From positions 1 to 64,000 of the forward strand of contig JAHHGX010000008.1 in assembly GCA_019359675.1 (NCBI GenBank): a DNA stretch of 64,000 nucleotides. Direction: 5' to 3'. The notes under the pieces are model-generated. The model did not search any database. It worked only from the letters and a program-made list of their open reading frames with translations, and had not been told where the DNA came from. This document shows positions 1 to 11,031 of this stretch, in pieces (position 1 is the stretch's first letter; every line of letters starts with the position of its first letter). This DNA comes from Calothrix sp. FI2-JRJ7. Lineage in GTDB: Bacteria; Cyanobacteriota; Cyanobacteriia; Cyanobacteriales; Nostocaceae. Made by a program: the position numbers and the translations under genes.

Positions 1-59
1 TGACTATCTTCTACTATGATTCCAGGTAAATTTAATAACTTAGTTATTAAAGTTTTCAT
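1..59 (-). mobile_element. N-terminal end of a probable ISL3-type transposase, cut by the window edge
   Basis: Read on the minus strand, an ATG at 59 opens a frame MKTLITKLLNLPGIIVEDS that runs off the left edge. The pattern LLxLPGxxVED resembles the first residues of ISL3-family transposases common in cyanobacteria. Only 19 codons are visible, so the family call rests on this short match and is tentative. It would be transcribed in the same direction as the large kinase gene to its right. Confidence 0.45.
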
Positions 60-132
60 AATTCATTAATTATTACTTATTTATAGTTATTATATAATAC
101 TTTAGCCCACTAAGTACGGAAGAGCCTAAAGA

Positions 133-3100
133 TTACTCAATACTTAATGGTAATTGAATAATAAATTCGGCGCCTGCATTTGGTGATGAATATACTTGAA
201 TTGAACCTTTATGTTTTTCAACAATGATTTGACGGACAATTGCTAACCCTAGTCCTGTTCCTTTGCCTACGGGTTTAGTTGTAAATAAATGGTCGAATAT
301 TTTTGCTTTGACATCTTCGGGTATACCAGTGCCATTATCTTTGATACTAATTGAAATCGATTGCTTATCTTGATTTAAATTTGTTGTGATTGTAATGGTA
401 TTTGATTTTTTTTCTATTTCCTCAAATTTTATTCCGGCATTTGATTCTTCTAATGCATCGATTGCATTAGCAATTAAATTCATGAATACCTGATTTAATT
501 GACCAGGGTAACATTCAAATTCTGGTATATTACCATAATTTTTATAGACTTCGATTTGTGGGCGATTTTGTGATGGTTTCAGACGATGTTTGAGAATTAA
601 CAATGTACTATCAATACATTCGTGAATATTACATATAATCGGTTTTTTATTATCTGAACGTGAAAAAGTGCGTAAACTAATGCTAATATCATAAATTATA
701 TCAATACTTTGCTTCATCGATTCTATTAGTTTTGGCAAATCCTTACGAATATATTCTAGGTCTGATTTTTTTATGTAATTAGAAAGTTTTGCACTCGGTT
801 GAAGGTGTTCGCTTTGGTACAAGTCTATAATTTCAAGTAAATCATTTACATACTGTTGTGCTGGTTCTATATTTCCTGTGATACAACCAATTGGATTATT
901 GATTTCGTGAGCAATACCAGCAACTAAACTACCTAACGCGGACATTTTCTCACTTTGTACGAGTTGCAGTTGCATTTGCGTGAGATTTTCAAGTGAAGAT
1001 TCTAACTGTTTTCCATAATCTTGCGCGCGTGCGTAAAGTTGAGCATTTTCAATAGATATTGCCGCTTGCGAACAAATCATTTGTAGTAACTCAAGGCGCG
1101 AGGTTGTAAATACATATGCTGTATTGCGATTTTCTAGGTATAATAACCCTATTAATTCACCTTGCAAATGGATTGGTAGACATAATATACTTTGCGGTTG
1201 TTCGCGTTGAATGTAGCTATCGGTGAGCCAGTTTTTCTGTTTGCTGATATCGTTAATGAGTAAATATTTCGCTGAATTTTTAACATAGTTCAGTATTGAC
1301 ACTGGCGCCACTAAATCATTTACTGCAACCTGTGTTATATTGTTCGTGTGCGTAATTTCTCCTGTCGGCGCCACATATGCTTCGACCTCAACAAACATTT
1401 CTCCTTGTTTGAGTAATATTAATGCACTTTTACTGGCGCCTGCATTTTCTAACACTACTTGCATTAATACTGCCAGCAAACGCTGTAAATCAATTTGACT
1501 CGAAATAGCCTGCGATGCTTTTATGATTGTTGCTAAGTCGAATACCGAAGCGATTAAACTACTACTTGAGCTTATTGTTTGCGCTGTTTTGATTAATAAT
1601 GTTTCAGTTGTTCTGACTTCAGCTCCAGTACGCATTGTAATCGAGATTAGTAAATGTGAGTACTGCTTTTCAAGCTGAATAACTTTAGCTTTGGCGCCCC
1701 AACGCGCATAAGCATAATAAGCATCAATTAAATAAACCTGTGCAATTTTAGGTTTGTGCCAATCGAGGTAAAATTTGGCTGCTAACTCACATGCAAGCGC
1801 TTCTTCTTGAACAAACTCCTGAAGTTTAGCTTTTTCAATTGCCTGGTCGTATAACTCCATCGCTTCAGAGTATTTACCTATAACCCGTAACATTTCAGCT
1901 TCAACTAACAAATATTTGTGTAAAAAGTTCTCTGCACAACTCGAAGCCCAAATTTTCATTTGAGCTTGATTTTTTTCTAGTTGCTCGTAATATTCCGCTT
2001 TCTCCTCTAAGTTATTTGATTTAGCATACTTGCTTACTAATGCTAACGAGTAGTAAAAATTATGTAGCGCAACTGAAATTAGACCTGCTATATACGGAAG
2101 ATAGGCTTTTGATAAGAGCGCACATTGAAAAGCGCTATCATAATCCTCATATATATATAATGCTTGAGATTTCAATACCAAATAGCAGCAAATAGCCATT
2201 ACACTTTGACGCGATTTATATTGATGCAAGTAAACTTCATCACTAATAGCATCAATTGAAAAATCATATTGGCTTGTTGTAATTCCTAACAAGTTTTTAG
2301 TTATTAACTCGAATGCTGTAAAAGTATCAATTATTACTTGATTTTGAGTATTTTTCGCAAAATCCATATAAGCAGGTATGCGAGATGAAATATCACCCAA
2401 ATTTGTACCTTGACATAATAAATTTAATGTTTTACCAAATAGTGCATATCCAGCATTTTGCAATTCTCCAACTTCTAATCCATACTGGTATGCTTCGTCG
2501 TTTATAGTATCTGCTAGACGAATATGTTTATACCAGTGGTTAATAAAACTCCCTAAGATAAAGTATGTACGGCATTTCTGAACTGGATTATTAAGTTTAT
2601 TACTCAGATTTACTGCTAGTACACCAAATTCATATCCTGATTTATAATCCTGGAAAAACGAACCTACAATTACACCATAGTTTGAGTATCCTTTTGCAGA
2701 TTCAGGTGTATTTCCATACTGGAGCGATAATTGGACAAGTTTAAAGGATACAATGGGGTATAACTCTGGAACTGCAATATAAGTTAAGGGGTCTAAAGTC
2801 ATTAGTAATTTTGCAGCCATAATATTTTCCCGTGACTGCATTATTGGTAAATCAATTAAAAATTTAATATCTTTTTCTGCCAAAGATTCTTTTATTTTTG
2901 TGTAATCATTTATAAATTCTTGCTGTAAATTAACCTGGGGTAAGTCAATACCAAATAGATTTAGCGCTTCTCTTCCTATTGCTATGCCATCATTATATTT
3001 GGACTGAAGTGTATAGCTTACCATTAGTATATTATACAAATCAGCTTTATCTATATTGTTCTGTAAATGTGGGATAGCTGTATTTATAGTATTAGTACAC

Positions 3101-5586
3101 TCAGTAAAATTACCGTTTAAATACTCGATTTCTGCCTTTTCACGGTATAGTGAAAAACCTAATTCGTATTTTTCCCAGCAATGTAAAGAAAGCAATTCAA
3201 TTCCTCGCGTTACGTATTCATTTGCTAAAGCAAACGCTGTTGCCTTTTTCGCTTTCTTGGCTGCAACTAAATTTAGCTGTGCTAGTTGTTCTCTTTCTGA
3301 AGCTGCTTCAATTAATTCAACCCCAAGGTTGAGATGATTAACAATATCAAATATTCTTTCTTCTCGTTGTTCATCTGGAGTGTTTTCAAGTATTAACTTA
3401 CCAATTTTTAAATGCGTGTACTTTCTTTGCTTATCTAAAATTAATTCATAAGCTGCTTGCTGTACTCGATCATGCAAAAACTTATATTCAATTGTAATTT
3501 CTTGAAGTTTTTCTACATGAATACTATCTATTTTATTAAATTGGTTGATTTTATTTTCACTATCAAATTGGTCAAAATTATAAGTTTCGTTTACTGGTAA
3601 AATAAAACCTTCTTGCAATGCTAACCATAAATCGGTAGCTGCTTCATTTGGAAGTTTTTTTGAAACTATTGCAATAGTATTTAAATCAAATTTGTTGCCT
3701 ATACATGCAGCTAATTTAATAATATTCTGAGTTGAAAGTGGTAGTTTTCTTAACTGTTGTGTAATTAACTCGACAACATCATCTGTTAACGTTAGCTCTC
3801 GAATTTTAGAAATATTGCACTGCCAATAATGCTTTTCATGATTAAAATTAAGTAGTTTTTCTTCATGTAACATTTTTAAAAATTGTGTACAGAAAAACGA
3901 ATTACCTTGTGTGTTTTTATATATTAAGCTAGTTAATGTGTAAGCTGTTTCTAGCGAACAATTTAAACTTTCCGCTACTAAATGATTGACATGATTTTCT
4001 TGAAGTGGCTTTAGTGTAATTTCATGAACTATGTCATTAGATTTTTTCCGAATATTTTCTAGTGTTAAACTTAATGAATGAGTTGCAAATACTTCGTTAC
4101 TACGATAGGCGCCAATTAATAGCATGTGTTTTGTATTTGCGTTACCCACTAATAATTGTATTAATTTGAGTGACTCTAAATCAGCCCACTGTAAGTCATC
4201 AAGGAAAATCACAAGTGGATGTGTTGCTGTCGCAAAAACTTTAATTAAATTCTGAATCAATAAATTAAAGCGATTTAGAGCGGCGTTACCTTCGAGTATC
4301 ATTACAGGAGGTTGAGACCCAATAACTGCTTCTAGTTCGGGTATTACGTCAATAATAACTTGAGCATTCTCTCCCAATGCTTCTAAAATACTACTTTTCC
4401 AATATTGAATTTGGGAATTATTCTCACTTAATAACTGTGTTATCAAATCGCGTAATGCTTGTACAAACCCGGAGTAGGGTGTTTGACGCTGAAATTGGTC
4501 GTACTTACCTTTTATAAAATACCCGCGTGCTTCAACGATTGGTTTGTGAACTTCGTTAATTACGGCTGTTTTACCGATTCCAGAAACTCCTTTAACTAAC
4601 ATCAATTCGCACTTACCGCTGCTAACCCTTTTAAATGCCGAAAGTAGTTTCGCAACTTCGGTATCGCGACCATAAAGCTTCTCCGGTATGATGAAACACT
4701 GAGGAATGTCGCGTTGCCCTAATTTAAATGGTGCAATTTTGCCACTTGACTTCCAATTTAATTCACACAGTTCTAAGTCGTATTTTATACCTGATGCACT
4801 TTGGTAACGGTCTTCAGCATTTTTTGCCATCAGTTTTGCGACAATATCTGAAAGTGCCTGGGGAATTTCTGGGTTCAGATTAGTAACGCTTACAGGTTGC
4901 TTGGCTATGTGACAGTGTATCAGCTCTACAAGGTCAGTACTTGTAAAAGGCAGTTGCTGTGTAAGTAATTTATAAAATGTCACACCCAAAGAATAAAAAT
5001 CTGTACGGTAATCAATACCACGATTCATTCTTCCAGTTTGTTCTGGGGAAATATACGCAAGCGTTCCTTCTAGAGTGTTGGGGTTTTTAAGTTGTTGCGT
5101 TTCGCGTGGTAGTAGTGACGCAATACTAAAGTCGATTATCTTAACTTGTTTCGTGTGAGGATTAATTAAAATATTTGCTGGTTTGATATCTTTGTGAATA
5201 ATGCGCTTGCCGTGAAGTGACAAGAGTGCTGTTACTATTTGGATTGCAACATCAAAAAAATCATCTATGACTCTTGCCTTCGACTCTTGGAAATACTGGT
5301 CTAGCGAGATTCCACCAAAGTCCTCCATAACTAATGCGTATAAATTTTCATGTGTCAATATATCTAGAGGATGAACTATTCCATCTATGTTTAGATTTTT
5401 ACTAATTATATATTGATTGCGAAACTGCACCAACTCGTTGAAACTCGGATACTCATTTCGCATCAGCTTGACGACAACAGCTTGTCCATCTTTCTGCCGC
5501 AGCGCGCGACAAACAACCGTTCTCGAACCTACGTAAATTTGTTCACCAATCTGATAACCAGGAATATTTATATTTGCGCCCATCAT
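133..5586 (-). CDS. HstK-like giant protein: Ser/Thr kinase, AAA ATPase, GAF and histidine kinase in one chain
   Basis: 1817 residues. Domains in order: Ser/Thr kinase (about 10-275; Lys40, catalytic loop HKDIKPAN at 131-138, DFS instead of DFG at 152-154, SPE at 180-182), AAA_16-type ATPase (Walker A GVSGIGKT at 333-340, Walker B-like IFLDD near 460), a long helical TPR-like middle, GAF (about 1360-1510), and a histidine kinase core (AHEINNP near 1560, then N, G1 and G2 boxes with DNGTGIPED and [10 protein letters not shown]). This is the architecture of the cyanobacterial HstK family, cytoplasmic signalling proteins that combine both phosphorylation chemistries; the ligand is unknown. No response regulator gene is adjacent. 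The start is one of two consecutive ATGs at 5586/5583. HxD Asp and catalytic Lys are kept, so kinase activity is plausible. A partial transposase lies just downstream. Confidence 0.9.
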   Translation of the reverse strand: MMGANINIPGYQIGEQIYVGSRTVVCRALRQKDGQAVVVKLMRNEYPSFNELVQFRNQYIISKNLNIDGIVHPLDILTHENLYALVMEDFGGISLDQYFQESKARVIDDFFDVAIQIVTALLSLHGKRIIHKDIKPANILINPHTKQVKIIDFSIASLLPRETQQLKNPNTLEGTLAYISPEQTGRMNRGIDYRTDFYSLGVTFYKLLTQQLPFTSTDLVELIHCHIAKQPVSVTNLNPEIPQALSDIVAKLMAKNAEDRYQSASGIKYDLELCELNWKSSGKIAPFKLGQRDIPQCFIIPEKLYGRDTEVAKLLSAFKRVSSGKCELMLVKGVSGIGKTAVINEVHKPIVEARGYFIKGKYDQFQRQTPYSGFVQALRDLITQLLSENNSQIQYWKSSILEALGENAQVIIDVIPELEAVIGSQPPVMILEGNAALNRFNLLIQNLIKVFATATHPLVIFLDDLQWADLESLKLIQLLVGNANTKHMLLIGAYRSNEVFATHSLSLTLENIRKKSNDIVHEITLKPLQENHVNHLVAESLNCSLETAYTLTSLIYKNTQGNSFFCTQFLKMLHEEKLLNFNHEKHYWQCNISKIRELTLTDDVVELITQQLRKLPLSTQNIIKLAACIGNKFDLNTIAIVSKKLPNEAATDLWLALQEGFILPVNETYNFDQFDSENKINQFNKIDSIHVEKLQEITIEYKFLHDRVQQAAYELILDKQRKYTHLKIGKLILENTPDEQREERIFDIVNHLNLGVELIEAASEREQLAQLNLVAAKKAKKATAFALANEYVTRGIELLSLHCWEKYELGFSLYREKAEIEYLNGNFTECTNTINTAIPHLQNNIDKADLYNILMVSYTLQSKYNDGIAIGREALNLFGIDLPQVNLQQEFINDYTKIKESLAEKDIKFLIDLPIMQSRENIMAAKLLMTLDPLTYIAVPELYPIVSFKLVQLSLQYGNTPESAKGYSNYGVIVGSFFQDYKSGYEFGVLAVNLSNKLNNPVQKCRTYFILGSFINHWYKHIRLADTINDEAYQYGLEVGELQNAGYALFGKTLNLLCQGTNLGDISSRIPAYMDFAKNTQNQVIIDTFTAFELITKNLLGITTSQYDFSIDAISDEVYLHQYKSRQSVMAICCYLVLKSQALYIYEDYDSAFQCALLSKAYLPYIAGLISVALHNFYYSLALVSKYAKSNNLEEKAEYYEQLEKNQAQMKIWASSCAENFLHKYLLVEAEMLRVIGKYSEAMELYDQAIEKAKLQEFVQEEALACELAAKFYLDWHKPKIAQVYLIDAYYAYARWGAKAKVIQLEKQYSHLLISITMRTGAEVRTTETLLIKTAQTISSSSSLIASVFDLATIIKASQAISSQIDLQRLLAVLMQVVLENAGASKSALILLKQGEMFVEVEAYVAPTGEITHTNNITQVAVNDLVAPVSILNYVKNSAKYLLINDISKQKNWLTDSYIQREQPQSILCLPIHLQGELIGLLYLENRNTAYVFTTSRLELLQMICSQAAISIENAQLYARAQDYGKQLESSLENLTQMQLQLVQSEKMSALGSLVAGIAHEINNPIGCITGNIEPAQQYVNDLLEIIDLYQSEHLQPSAKLSNYIKKSDLEYIRKDLPKLIESMKQSIDIIYDISISLRTFSRSDNKKPIICNIHECIDSTLLILKHRLKPSQNRPQIEVYKNYGNIPEFECYPGQLNQVFMNLIANAIDALEESNAGIKFEEIEKKSNTITITTNLNQDKQSISISIKDNGTGIPEDVKAKIFDHLFTTKPVGKGTGLGLAIVRQIIVEKHKGSIQVYSSPNAGAEFIIQLPLSIE

Positions 5587-5846
5587 AAATAGTACTACCT
5601 ATACCTGTAACCCTTAGTCTTTACAATATTATTCCCAGCTATTTGGGATTTGTATCATATCTGTTGGCGCCTTTAACAAACTAAATTAAAGCTTCACGAA
5701 AGCTCTTTATTCTTGGCGCCGCACCGTTGTAACTTATACTTGGTTGCCATGCGTGTTTTTGCATCATGTTGATAAGTTCATAATTATGCAGTTACTAGCA
5801 GCATCATCTTTAATATTGTTTTAAATAAAGTTCAGTAATTTTTGTA
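5587..5846. other. Gene-free stretch between the HstK-like gene and the truncated aminotransferase
   Basis: AT-rich spacer holding two GGCGCC palindromes (about 5664 and 5714). I found no trace of the missing 5' part of the aminotransferase gene that follows. It should contain the promoter of the kinase gene on the minus strand. Confidence 0.5.
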
Positions 5847-6707
5847 GGATGTCTTTCCGCTCTACCAGGAAAAAAGGATTTGATTATATTTGACCGTGAA
5901 TGTCATGCATCAATTATTGATGGAGTCAAGTTATCCGGCAAAAAGTGGGTAACATTCAAACACAATAACTTGCGTGATTTAGAACAAAAATTAAGCAAGT
6001 ATTCATGTGAATATGAAAATATATTTGTGGTTGTCGAATCTGCTTATTCAATGAGTGGGGAGCTGGCGCCATTGCAAGAAATAGTTGCTCTTAAGCAAAA
6101 ATATAAATTTTTAATTTATGTTGATGAAGCGCATACTTTTGGGATATATGGCGAAAATGGCGCCGGTTACTGTTCGCATCTAGGAATTGTTGAAGAAATT
6201 GATTTTATTGCTGCAACTCTATCCAAAGCTACCGCATCAATTGGTGGATTTGTTGCAACAAAGTCAAAATACATCCCGTTACTACAATGGCGAGCTAATA
6301 CATATATATTCCAAGCTTGCCTAACTCCAGGTGATGCAGCAGCGATTCTAGCGTCTCTTGAAGAAATTGAAAATAACCCGTACTTGATTAAGTCATTACA
6401 TGATAAAAATCAGTATATGCGGCGTTGTTTAACAAATTTAGGATTTGATTTAGGCACGAGCCAAAGTCCTATTATTCCTATTTTTATACCTGATGTCGAA
6501 AAGCTACAAGCATTTAATAAACAATTATTCGCACGTGGGATATTTTCTGTATCAGTTGTATATCCAGCCGTAAAAGCTAACGAAGGAAGAATTCGCTTTA
6601 TATTAAGCGTAGCGCATAGTATAGAACAAATTGATACTACTGTAAGCGTGCTTCACGAACTAGCTTTAAAGTACGGTGTGATTAAACAGGAACTGGTTGC
6701 TGCGTAA
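5847..6707 (+). pseudogene. 5'-truncated PLP-dependent aminotransferase of the AONS/KBL/serine palmitoyltransferase family
   Basis: The frame encodes the PLP core of an alpha-oxoamine synthase: HASIIDG, DEAHTFGIYG and LSKATASIGG with the Schiff-base lysine. These enzymes condense an amino acid with an acyl-CoA or acyl-ACP. The family is usually about 390 residues; here roughly the first 100 are missing. An in-frame TTG at 5880, behind an AGGAAAAAAGGA stretch, would give 275 residues. Family-like sequence (LSALPGKKDLIIFD) continues upstream of that TTG to about 5847 in the same open frame, and a TAA stands at 5826. So the ORF did not evolve with its start at 5880; it has lost its front. A shortened protein could still be made, but the N-terminal arm that builds the dimer active site would be absent. 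The substrate cannot be told. Confidence 0.7.
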
Positions 6708-6723
6708 TAATACAATGATTAAT

Positions 6724-6766
6724 AGGGGAAAAGGGTGGAAATATTATTTGCCCTTTCCCCTTTTTA
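6724..6766. terminator. Bidirectional terminator-like hairpin
   Basis: An AGGGGAAAAGGG arm (6724-6735) pairs with CCCTTTCCCCT (6751-6761) with one bulged A, followed by five T on the plus strand. It lies between convergent genes, so it could stop transcription from both sides. Confidence 0.75.
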
Positions 6767-7444
6767 TTACTTTTTCTTGGGTGGTAATCTCGATGCATTG
6801 AGTGAGGAGCGCCCATTACGAATGATGCGTGTCATTTCATTTAAATCTTGCTCGATGTGTTCGAGAACACTATCAGCATAATCATCGGCGCCTTGTTCTA
6901 TTTGTTGGGCTTCAGCCATAGCTTCGGCTCGCATTTGTTCTATTTCTTGTTGACATTGACGACGTTTTAGGTCAATTTCTTCGAGAGTTTGCTGCATTAA
7001 CAATTCACACTCTTGCTGAACTTTCCGCTTTAACTCTAAAGCTTCGTGTTCTGCGGAGCGAATAATATCACTTTCTTCTAAAATTTGCGCGCGCTTGGTT
7101 TGAGCAGCATCGACAATACGCTGTCCATACTCTTCTGCTTCAAGCAAAATTTCCTCTCTTTGCTGGGTTATCAGCATTGCTTCGTTAAACGCTGCTGGTA
7201 ACGTCGAACGAATATAATCAAGTAGGTCAAACAGTTTTTCCTCATCTACTACGGTACGTTTAGTAAATGGAATGCGGAAACCAGCAATAATCATTTCCTC
7301 AAAATGGTCGAGTGATTGCTGAATATTTAAACATCCATCTCCGTCTGGTTGTGAATTTCCAACAGTGTGTCCATTGGAGGATTCGTGAGGGATGGGATGT
7401 TTTCCGTTATGCTCTGGTTCGATTGGTATTTGTGGGCGTAGCAT
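6767..7444 (-). CDS. Cyanobacterial coiled-coil protein next to coaD (DivIVA / ATP synthase b-like)
   Basis: 225 residues, soluble. After a polar, Asn/Pro/His-rich N-terminus (1-45) comes a conserved-looking patch ([23 protein letters not shown]) and then a long, charged heptad-like helix rich in Glu, Gln, Arg and Ala up to about 205, ending with PPKKK. Such proteins are often auto-annotated as ATP synthase subunit b-like or DivIVA-like because of the coiled coil; no specific function can be claimed. The ATG at 7444 lies inside coaD, so the genes overlap by 118 bp in different frames. A later start is possible, but it would remove the patch that looks conserved. Likely co-transcribed with coaD. 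Confidence 0.7.
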   Translation of the reverse strand: MLRPQIPIEPEHNGKHPIPHESSNGHTVGNSQPDGDGCLNIQQSLDHFEEMIIAGFRIPFTKRTVVDEEKLFDLLDYIRSTLPAAFNEAMLITQQREEILLEAEEYGQRIVDAAQTKRAQILEESDIIRSAEHEALELKRKVQQECELLMQQTLEEIDLKRRQCQQEIEQMRAEAMAEAQQIEQGADDYADSVLEHIEQDLNEMTRIIRNGRSSLNASRLPPKKK

Positions 7445-7905
7445 TGGTATATATCTAGGGCAACGTGCGGAGGAACAAGGTGATTGATAGAACCACCAAA
7501 CTTTGCAATCTCTTTTACCACACTACTACTTAAAAAACTATATTCATTTGATGTTGCCAAAAAAACAGTCTCAATTTGGGTCGAGAGCGTTTTGTTGGTA
7601 TGTGCCATCTGAAGTTCTACTTCAAAATCAGAAATCGCGCGCAATCCCCGCAGTAGTACTCCCGCTCTTCTCATTTGGGCATAGTTTACAGTCAGCCCAT
7701 CAAAGCTATCAGCTTCAACGTTTGGTAGATGCTTGGTTGATTTACGAATTTGTTCAATTCGCTCTTGCACTGTAAAAAGAGGTGTTTTGTTCGGGTTACG
7801 CAGCACAGCTACAATAACCTGTTCAAACAGCTTCGCACCACGCTGGATGATATCGAGGTGCCCCAGTGTTACGGGGTCAAAACTTCCGGGATAAATGGCA
7901 ATCAC
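7327..7905 (-). CDS. coaD: Phosphopantetheine adenylyltransferase (CoaD)
   Basis: Catalyses the fourth step of coenzyme A synthesis, transfer of AMP from ATP to 4'-phosphopantetheine to give dephospho-CoA. The nucleotidyltransferase motif [16 protein letters not shown] lies at residues 5-20 (TxGH at 15-18) and the C-terminal SSSVVKE motif near 128-134. Family members are about 160 residues; this one has 192, with a polar tail rich in Asn, Gln and Thr. The extra tail is the part that overlaps the coiled-coil gene downstream. CoA supplies the phosphopantetheine arm that HetI attaches to carrier proteins elsewhere in the window. Confidence 0.95.
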   Translation of the reverse strand: MIAIYPGSFDPVTLGHLDIIQRGAKLFEQVIVAVLRNPNKTPLFTVQERIEQIRKSTKHLPNVEADSFDGLTVNYAQMRRAGVLLRGLRAISDFEVELQMAHTNKTLSTQIETVFLATSNEYSFLSSSVVKEIAKFGGSINHLVPPHVALDIYQCYAHKYQSNQSITENIPSLTNPPMDTLLEIHNQTEMDV

Positions 7906-8036
7906 AGTTGCAGGCGCCTTTAATTGCTGGAGTGATAATTATACCTAAAGTTTCTTGATTTTGACTCAGGAACTCATGTAAATTTAATCACTCTTCGTAT
8001 AGCTTGACATTTCTGCGTCAAGCATTGGATTTCTCG

Positions 8037-8336
8037 TTAATTACGTAGAATTAAGGATAATTGGTAGTACAAGATATGAAGGCGCCTTTTGGTAGTGTTA
8101 GTTCTATTTTGACCATCTATCGTTTTCCAGTAGTCATCTTTTTCTGGATGACTTGCCCAGTCGTTGAAAAATGGAATATCTTCGACTGCTCGGTCATCTG
8201 CTTTAATTAGGGGAAAACCTTTATATCCTGGTTTTAGAACTTCCTCAAATGCAGGATTATCCTGTTTGCCATAGCTGGTGACTGCCCAATATAAAGCGCT
8301 TTCTAGAGAAAAGGCGCCTACCAAAAGAGCGAACAA
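8037..8336 (-). pseudogene. Fragment of a CocE/NonD-type (X-Pro peptidase S15) hydrolase
   Basis: A 99-codon ORF whose middle (LYWAVTSYGKQDNPAFEEVL and later FFNDWASHPEKDDYW) resembles an internal segment of CocE/NonD family serine hydrolases, normally above 500 residues. Neither the nucleophile segment with the catalytic serine nor the C-terminal jelly-roll domain is present. The N-terminal dozen residues and the last twenty do not fit the family. I read it as a remnant. It lies in a row of three remnants on the same strand. Confidence 0.6.
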
Positions 8337-8510
8337 ATGTGCTTAGTATTATTAATATACTTTTCTAGTATTTCATCTTTAACTTCAATTCCTAGTCCAG
8401 GTTTACGCAATAACCCACCTTTACCACCATTACCAAAACGAATGCTTTCACGACTAATATCTTCGCTGAGTAATAAGTCACCGTAAGAACCCTCAACGAA
8501 AGTTACACAT
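8318..8510 (-). pseudogene. C-terminal remnant of an enolase-superfamily (mandelate racemase/muconate-lactonising type) protein
   Basis: Translating the minus strand in the frame that stops at 8318 gives VTFVEGSYGDLLLSEDISRE followed by an IRFGNGGKGGLLRKPGLGIEVKDEILEKYI-like end, which resembles the tail of mandelate racemase/muconate-lactonising enzymes. About 60 residues survive of an expected 350 or more, and the metal-binding barrel is gone. The frame is entered from the neighbouring truncated gene at about 8505, which looks like a deletion junction. The identification is by eye from motifs. Confidence 0.5.
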
Positions 8511-8864
8511 TTGATGTAATTCTGCTTGTGATGAAGCTTCTATTTGTACTTGCTTGGCATTATCTAGTCCTACTGCACTTGCTAACTTTCGCAATAAATC
8601 AGGATGGCAAATTCCTTCAGCGTCAAGTCCCAGTTCTTCTAGCATATTATGCTGAATGGTATTTGCAACACTCGGAGGCGCCGCTGCGTAAAGAAATGCT
8701 AGTATTTGAGGACTCTTAAGGTGGGTTTTACAAAGGTTGGCGATAAATTCATCATAAAATTTAATATCTGCTACACCTGATACTAAGTGTTGAAAGCCTT
8801 CGGACTGTTCAAAGAACTTACTTTGATTAGCATAGCGCGATTCTATTAAATTACGTATCAACAT
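8493..8864 (-). pseudogene. N-terminal half of a haem-oxygenase-fold / TenA-like iron-containing enzyme
   Basis: 123 residues from an ATG at 8864. The helical sequence with FEQSEGFQHLVSGVADIKFYDEFIANLCKTHLKSPQILAFLYAAAPP and NMLEELG resembles the start of TenA/PqqC-like or iron-containing redox enzymes of the haem-oxygenase fold, usually 220-250 residues. The second half with the remaining metal-ligand helices is missing. The frame ends right where the enolase-like remnant begins, so one deletion probably removed the 3' half of this gene and the 5' part of the next. It may once have headed a small operon on this strand. Confidence 0.55.
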
Positions 8865-9097
8865 AGTTTAATATGTTTTGTAACCTGACAATAATTAATT
8901 ATACTTAAACTAATGTATATGTTGGGTTGCGCTTCACTTCACTCAACCTACGAACTACGAACTACAATCTAACCTGTACAGACCCGAATTAATTGCGTCT
9001 CTACGACTTTTAACCCCTGTACGGGCGGGTTTACCTATATCCTGGTTAATAATAAAAAATTTCGTGAACCCGCCCCTACTACTCCTAACTATTGATT
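8865..9097. repeat. Spacer with two intergenic hairpin repeats
   Basis: Contains a GTTGGGTTG...TCAACCTAC imperfect palindrome (about 8920-8952) and a GGGCGGGTTTAC...GTGAACCCGCCC palindrome (about 9024-9077). Relatives of both recur elsewhere in the window (46.9, 53.1, 54.5 kb and 10.96-11.02 kb). The lgt promoter must lie within or next to the second repeat. Confidence 0.6.
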
Positions 9098-9985
9098 ATG
9101 CTATTAGATTTTTCCATTAGCCCTTTGGCGTTTCAATTCACTTCCCCAGGTCCAATTTGGTTTAAATTTCAAATTGGACCAATACCAATTACGATTCGCT
9201 GGTATGGTTTGTTAATTGCTTCTGCGGTGCTTATTGGTGTTACGCTGTCGCAATATTTAGCGAAGCGTCGCAAGGTAAACCCTGACTTACTCAGTGATTT
9301 ATCAATTTGGCTAGTGATTGGCGCCATTCCAGCCGCGCGTTTATATTACGTAATATTCGAGTGGTCAGAATATGCTAAACATCCTGAGCGTATTTTAGCT
9401 ATATGGCAAGGTGGTATTGCTATTCACGGAGCAATTTTAGGTGGAACGCTGGCTGCACTTATTTTTTGTAAGCTCAGACAAGTTTCGTTCTGGCAAATGG
9501 CTGATTTAGTGGCGCCATCACTTATTTTGGGACAGGCAATAGGACGTTGGGGAAACTTCTTTAACTCCGAAGCTTTTGGTAGTCCTACTAATTTACCTTG
9601 GAAACTCTATATTCCACCCGAAAGGCGCCCAACAGGATTTACTAATGTTGAATATTTCCATCCTACGTTTCTTTACGAGTCGCTTTGGAACTTAGGAGTA
9701 CTTGCTTTATTGTTAACTTTATTCTTTCGAGGTTTGAAGGGTAAACCAAGATTGAAAGTTGGTACATTATTTCTGACGTACTTGCCAGCATACAGTTTAG
9801 GTCGCTTGTGGATAGAAGGACTGCGAACCGATAGCTTGATGCTGGGTCCATTACGAATGGCGCAAGTTATTAGCTTGATAGGAATTGCTATAGGGTTAGC
9901 TGGACTATGGTGGCTTTATATTAAAAATCGTCCTTTACCCGATGTTGTCTCAAATGTAGATGAGGTGGTAGAAAACAGGGAGTAA
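9098..9985 (+). CDS. lgt: Prolipoprotein diacylglyceryl transferase (Lgt)
   Basis: Moves the diacylglyceryl group from phosphatidylglycerol to the lipobox cysteine of prolipoproteins, the first step of lipoprotein maturation in the inner membrane. Polytopic, about seven hydrophobic segments. The signature [13 protein letters not shown] (about residues 148-160) and the later [16 protein letters not shown] block are present. Length (295) is normal. I start at the ATG at 9098; a TTG two codons earlier is in frame but gives no better spacing. It stands alone, followed by terminator-like hairpins. Confidence 0.95.
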   Translation: MLLDFSISPLAFQFTSPGPIWFKFQIGPIPITIRWYGLLIASAVLIGVTLSQYLAKRRKVNPDLLSDLSIWLVIGAIPAARLYYVIFEWSEYAKHPERILAIWQGGIAIHGAILGGTLAALIFCKLRQVSFWQMADLVAPSLILGQAIGRWGNFFNSEAFGSPTNLPWKLYIPPERRPTGFTNVEYFHPTFLYESLWNLGVLALLLTLFFRGLKGKPRLKVGTLFLTYLPAYSLGRLWIEGLRTDSLMLGPLRMAQVISLIGIAIGLAGLWWLYIKNRPLPDVVSNVDEVVENRE

Positions 9986-9990
9986 GAGTT

Positions 9991-10050
9991 AGGGGTCTCG
10001 TCCCCTAAAAATAAAAAATGCCCCAGAGTTTTTTTCTCTAGGGCTTAACC
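9991..10050 (+). terminator. Terminator hairpins behind lgt
   Basis: AGGGG/CCCCT (9991-10006) is followed by GCCCCAGAG...CTCTAGGGC (10020-10044), whose loop is a T-run. Suited to ending lgt transcription and isolating cobM. Confidence 0.6.
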
Positions 10051-10155
10051 AGGGTGCATCTACCAATCACTTCTACTATATATAGGGTCATCATCCGGAA
10101 AGGTACTGAGAATTTCTCAATTTTTTTTTTCTAAAACTTCTATTTTTACAAAAAC

Positions 10156-10959
10156 ATGCGCGAATATACGCTAGATATATGTAACAAAAATAATAATAAA
10201 TACCAAAAAAATACTGTATATATTATTGGCGCCGGACCAGGAGACCCGGAACTGTTAACGATTAGAGCGAAAAATTTATTAGAACACGCTGATGTTGTTT
10301 TATTTGCAGACTCTTTAGTTCCACTTTCTATCCTGCAATTTTGTCGAGAGGATGCTGAAATTATTCCTACCGCGCGTCAAACTTTGGAAGAGATTATCGA
10401 AGTGATGGTTGATAGGGTAAATTCGCAAAAGTTAGTAGTACGCGCACACTCTGGAGACCCCAGTTTGTACAGTGCTATTCATGAACAAATGCAGCTTTTA
10501 GCTGAAGCTCATATTAATTTTGAAATTGTACCGGGTATTAGTGCTTTTCAAGCTGCTGCGGCAAAGTTGAAAGCTGAGTTAACGGTACCTGGTTTGGTAC
10601 AGACTATTATTTTGACGCGCGTTAGTGGGCGTACAGAGGTACCATCATCTGAGGAGTTGGGTTCGTTGGCAGCGCATCAAGCTTCTTTGTGTTTGTATTT
10701 GAGTGCGCGTCATGTTGATGATGCTCAAGCTAAGTTGCTTAAATATTATCCTGCTGATACGCCTGTGGGTATTTGCTATCGGTTGGGATGGGATGATGAG
10801 AAAATATTGGTTGTTCCTTTGGAGCAGATGGCTAGTTGTACGCGCGAGGAGAATTTGATTCGCACGACTTTATATATTGTTAGTGCTGCGCTTGGTTCGG
10901 TTAATGCGCGTTCTCGTCTTTATGATGCTGAATATGGTCGTTTGTTTCGGGATTCGTAA
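10156..10959 (+). CDS. cobM: Precorrin-4 C11-methyltransferase (CobM/CbiF)
   Basis: SAM-dependent methylation of C11 of precorrin-4 (or cobalt-precorrin-4) in corrin ring synthesis. The tetrapyrrole methylase start VYIIGAGPGDPELLTIRAK (about 21-39) and the internal VVRAHSGDPSLYSAIHEQM and VPGISAFQAAAAKL motifs are typical. 267 residues, slightly longer than usual through a polar Asn/Lys-rich N-terminal extension of about 18 residues. No other cobalamin gene is nearby. A repeat with GGGCGGGTTTACGAG/TAACCCGCCCC arms follows the stop. Confidence 0.93.
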   Translation: MREYTLDICNKNNNKYQKNTVYIIGAGPGDPELLTIRAKNLLEHADVVLFADSLVPLSILQFCREDAEIIPTARQTLEEIIEVMVDRVNSQKLVVRAHSGDPSLYSAIHEQMQLLAEAHINFEIVPGISAFQAAAAKLKAELTVPGLVQTIILTRVSGRTEVPSSEELGSLAAHQASLCLYLSARHVDDAQAKLLKYYPADTPVGICYRLGWDDEKILVVPLEQMASCTREENLIRTTLYIVSAALGSVNARSRLYDAEYGRLFRDS

Positions 10960-11031
10960 GGGGGGGGCGGGTTTACGAGATGGTAAGTTCAGTTTTAGGA
11001 TATTGGTTAACCCGCCCCTACGGTAATCGAC

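Noticed and set aside
3056-3337. Plus-strand ORFs within the HstK-like gene
   Set aside because: Shadows of the large coding frame on the other strand.
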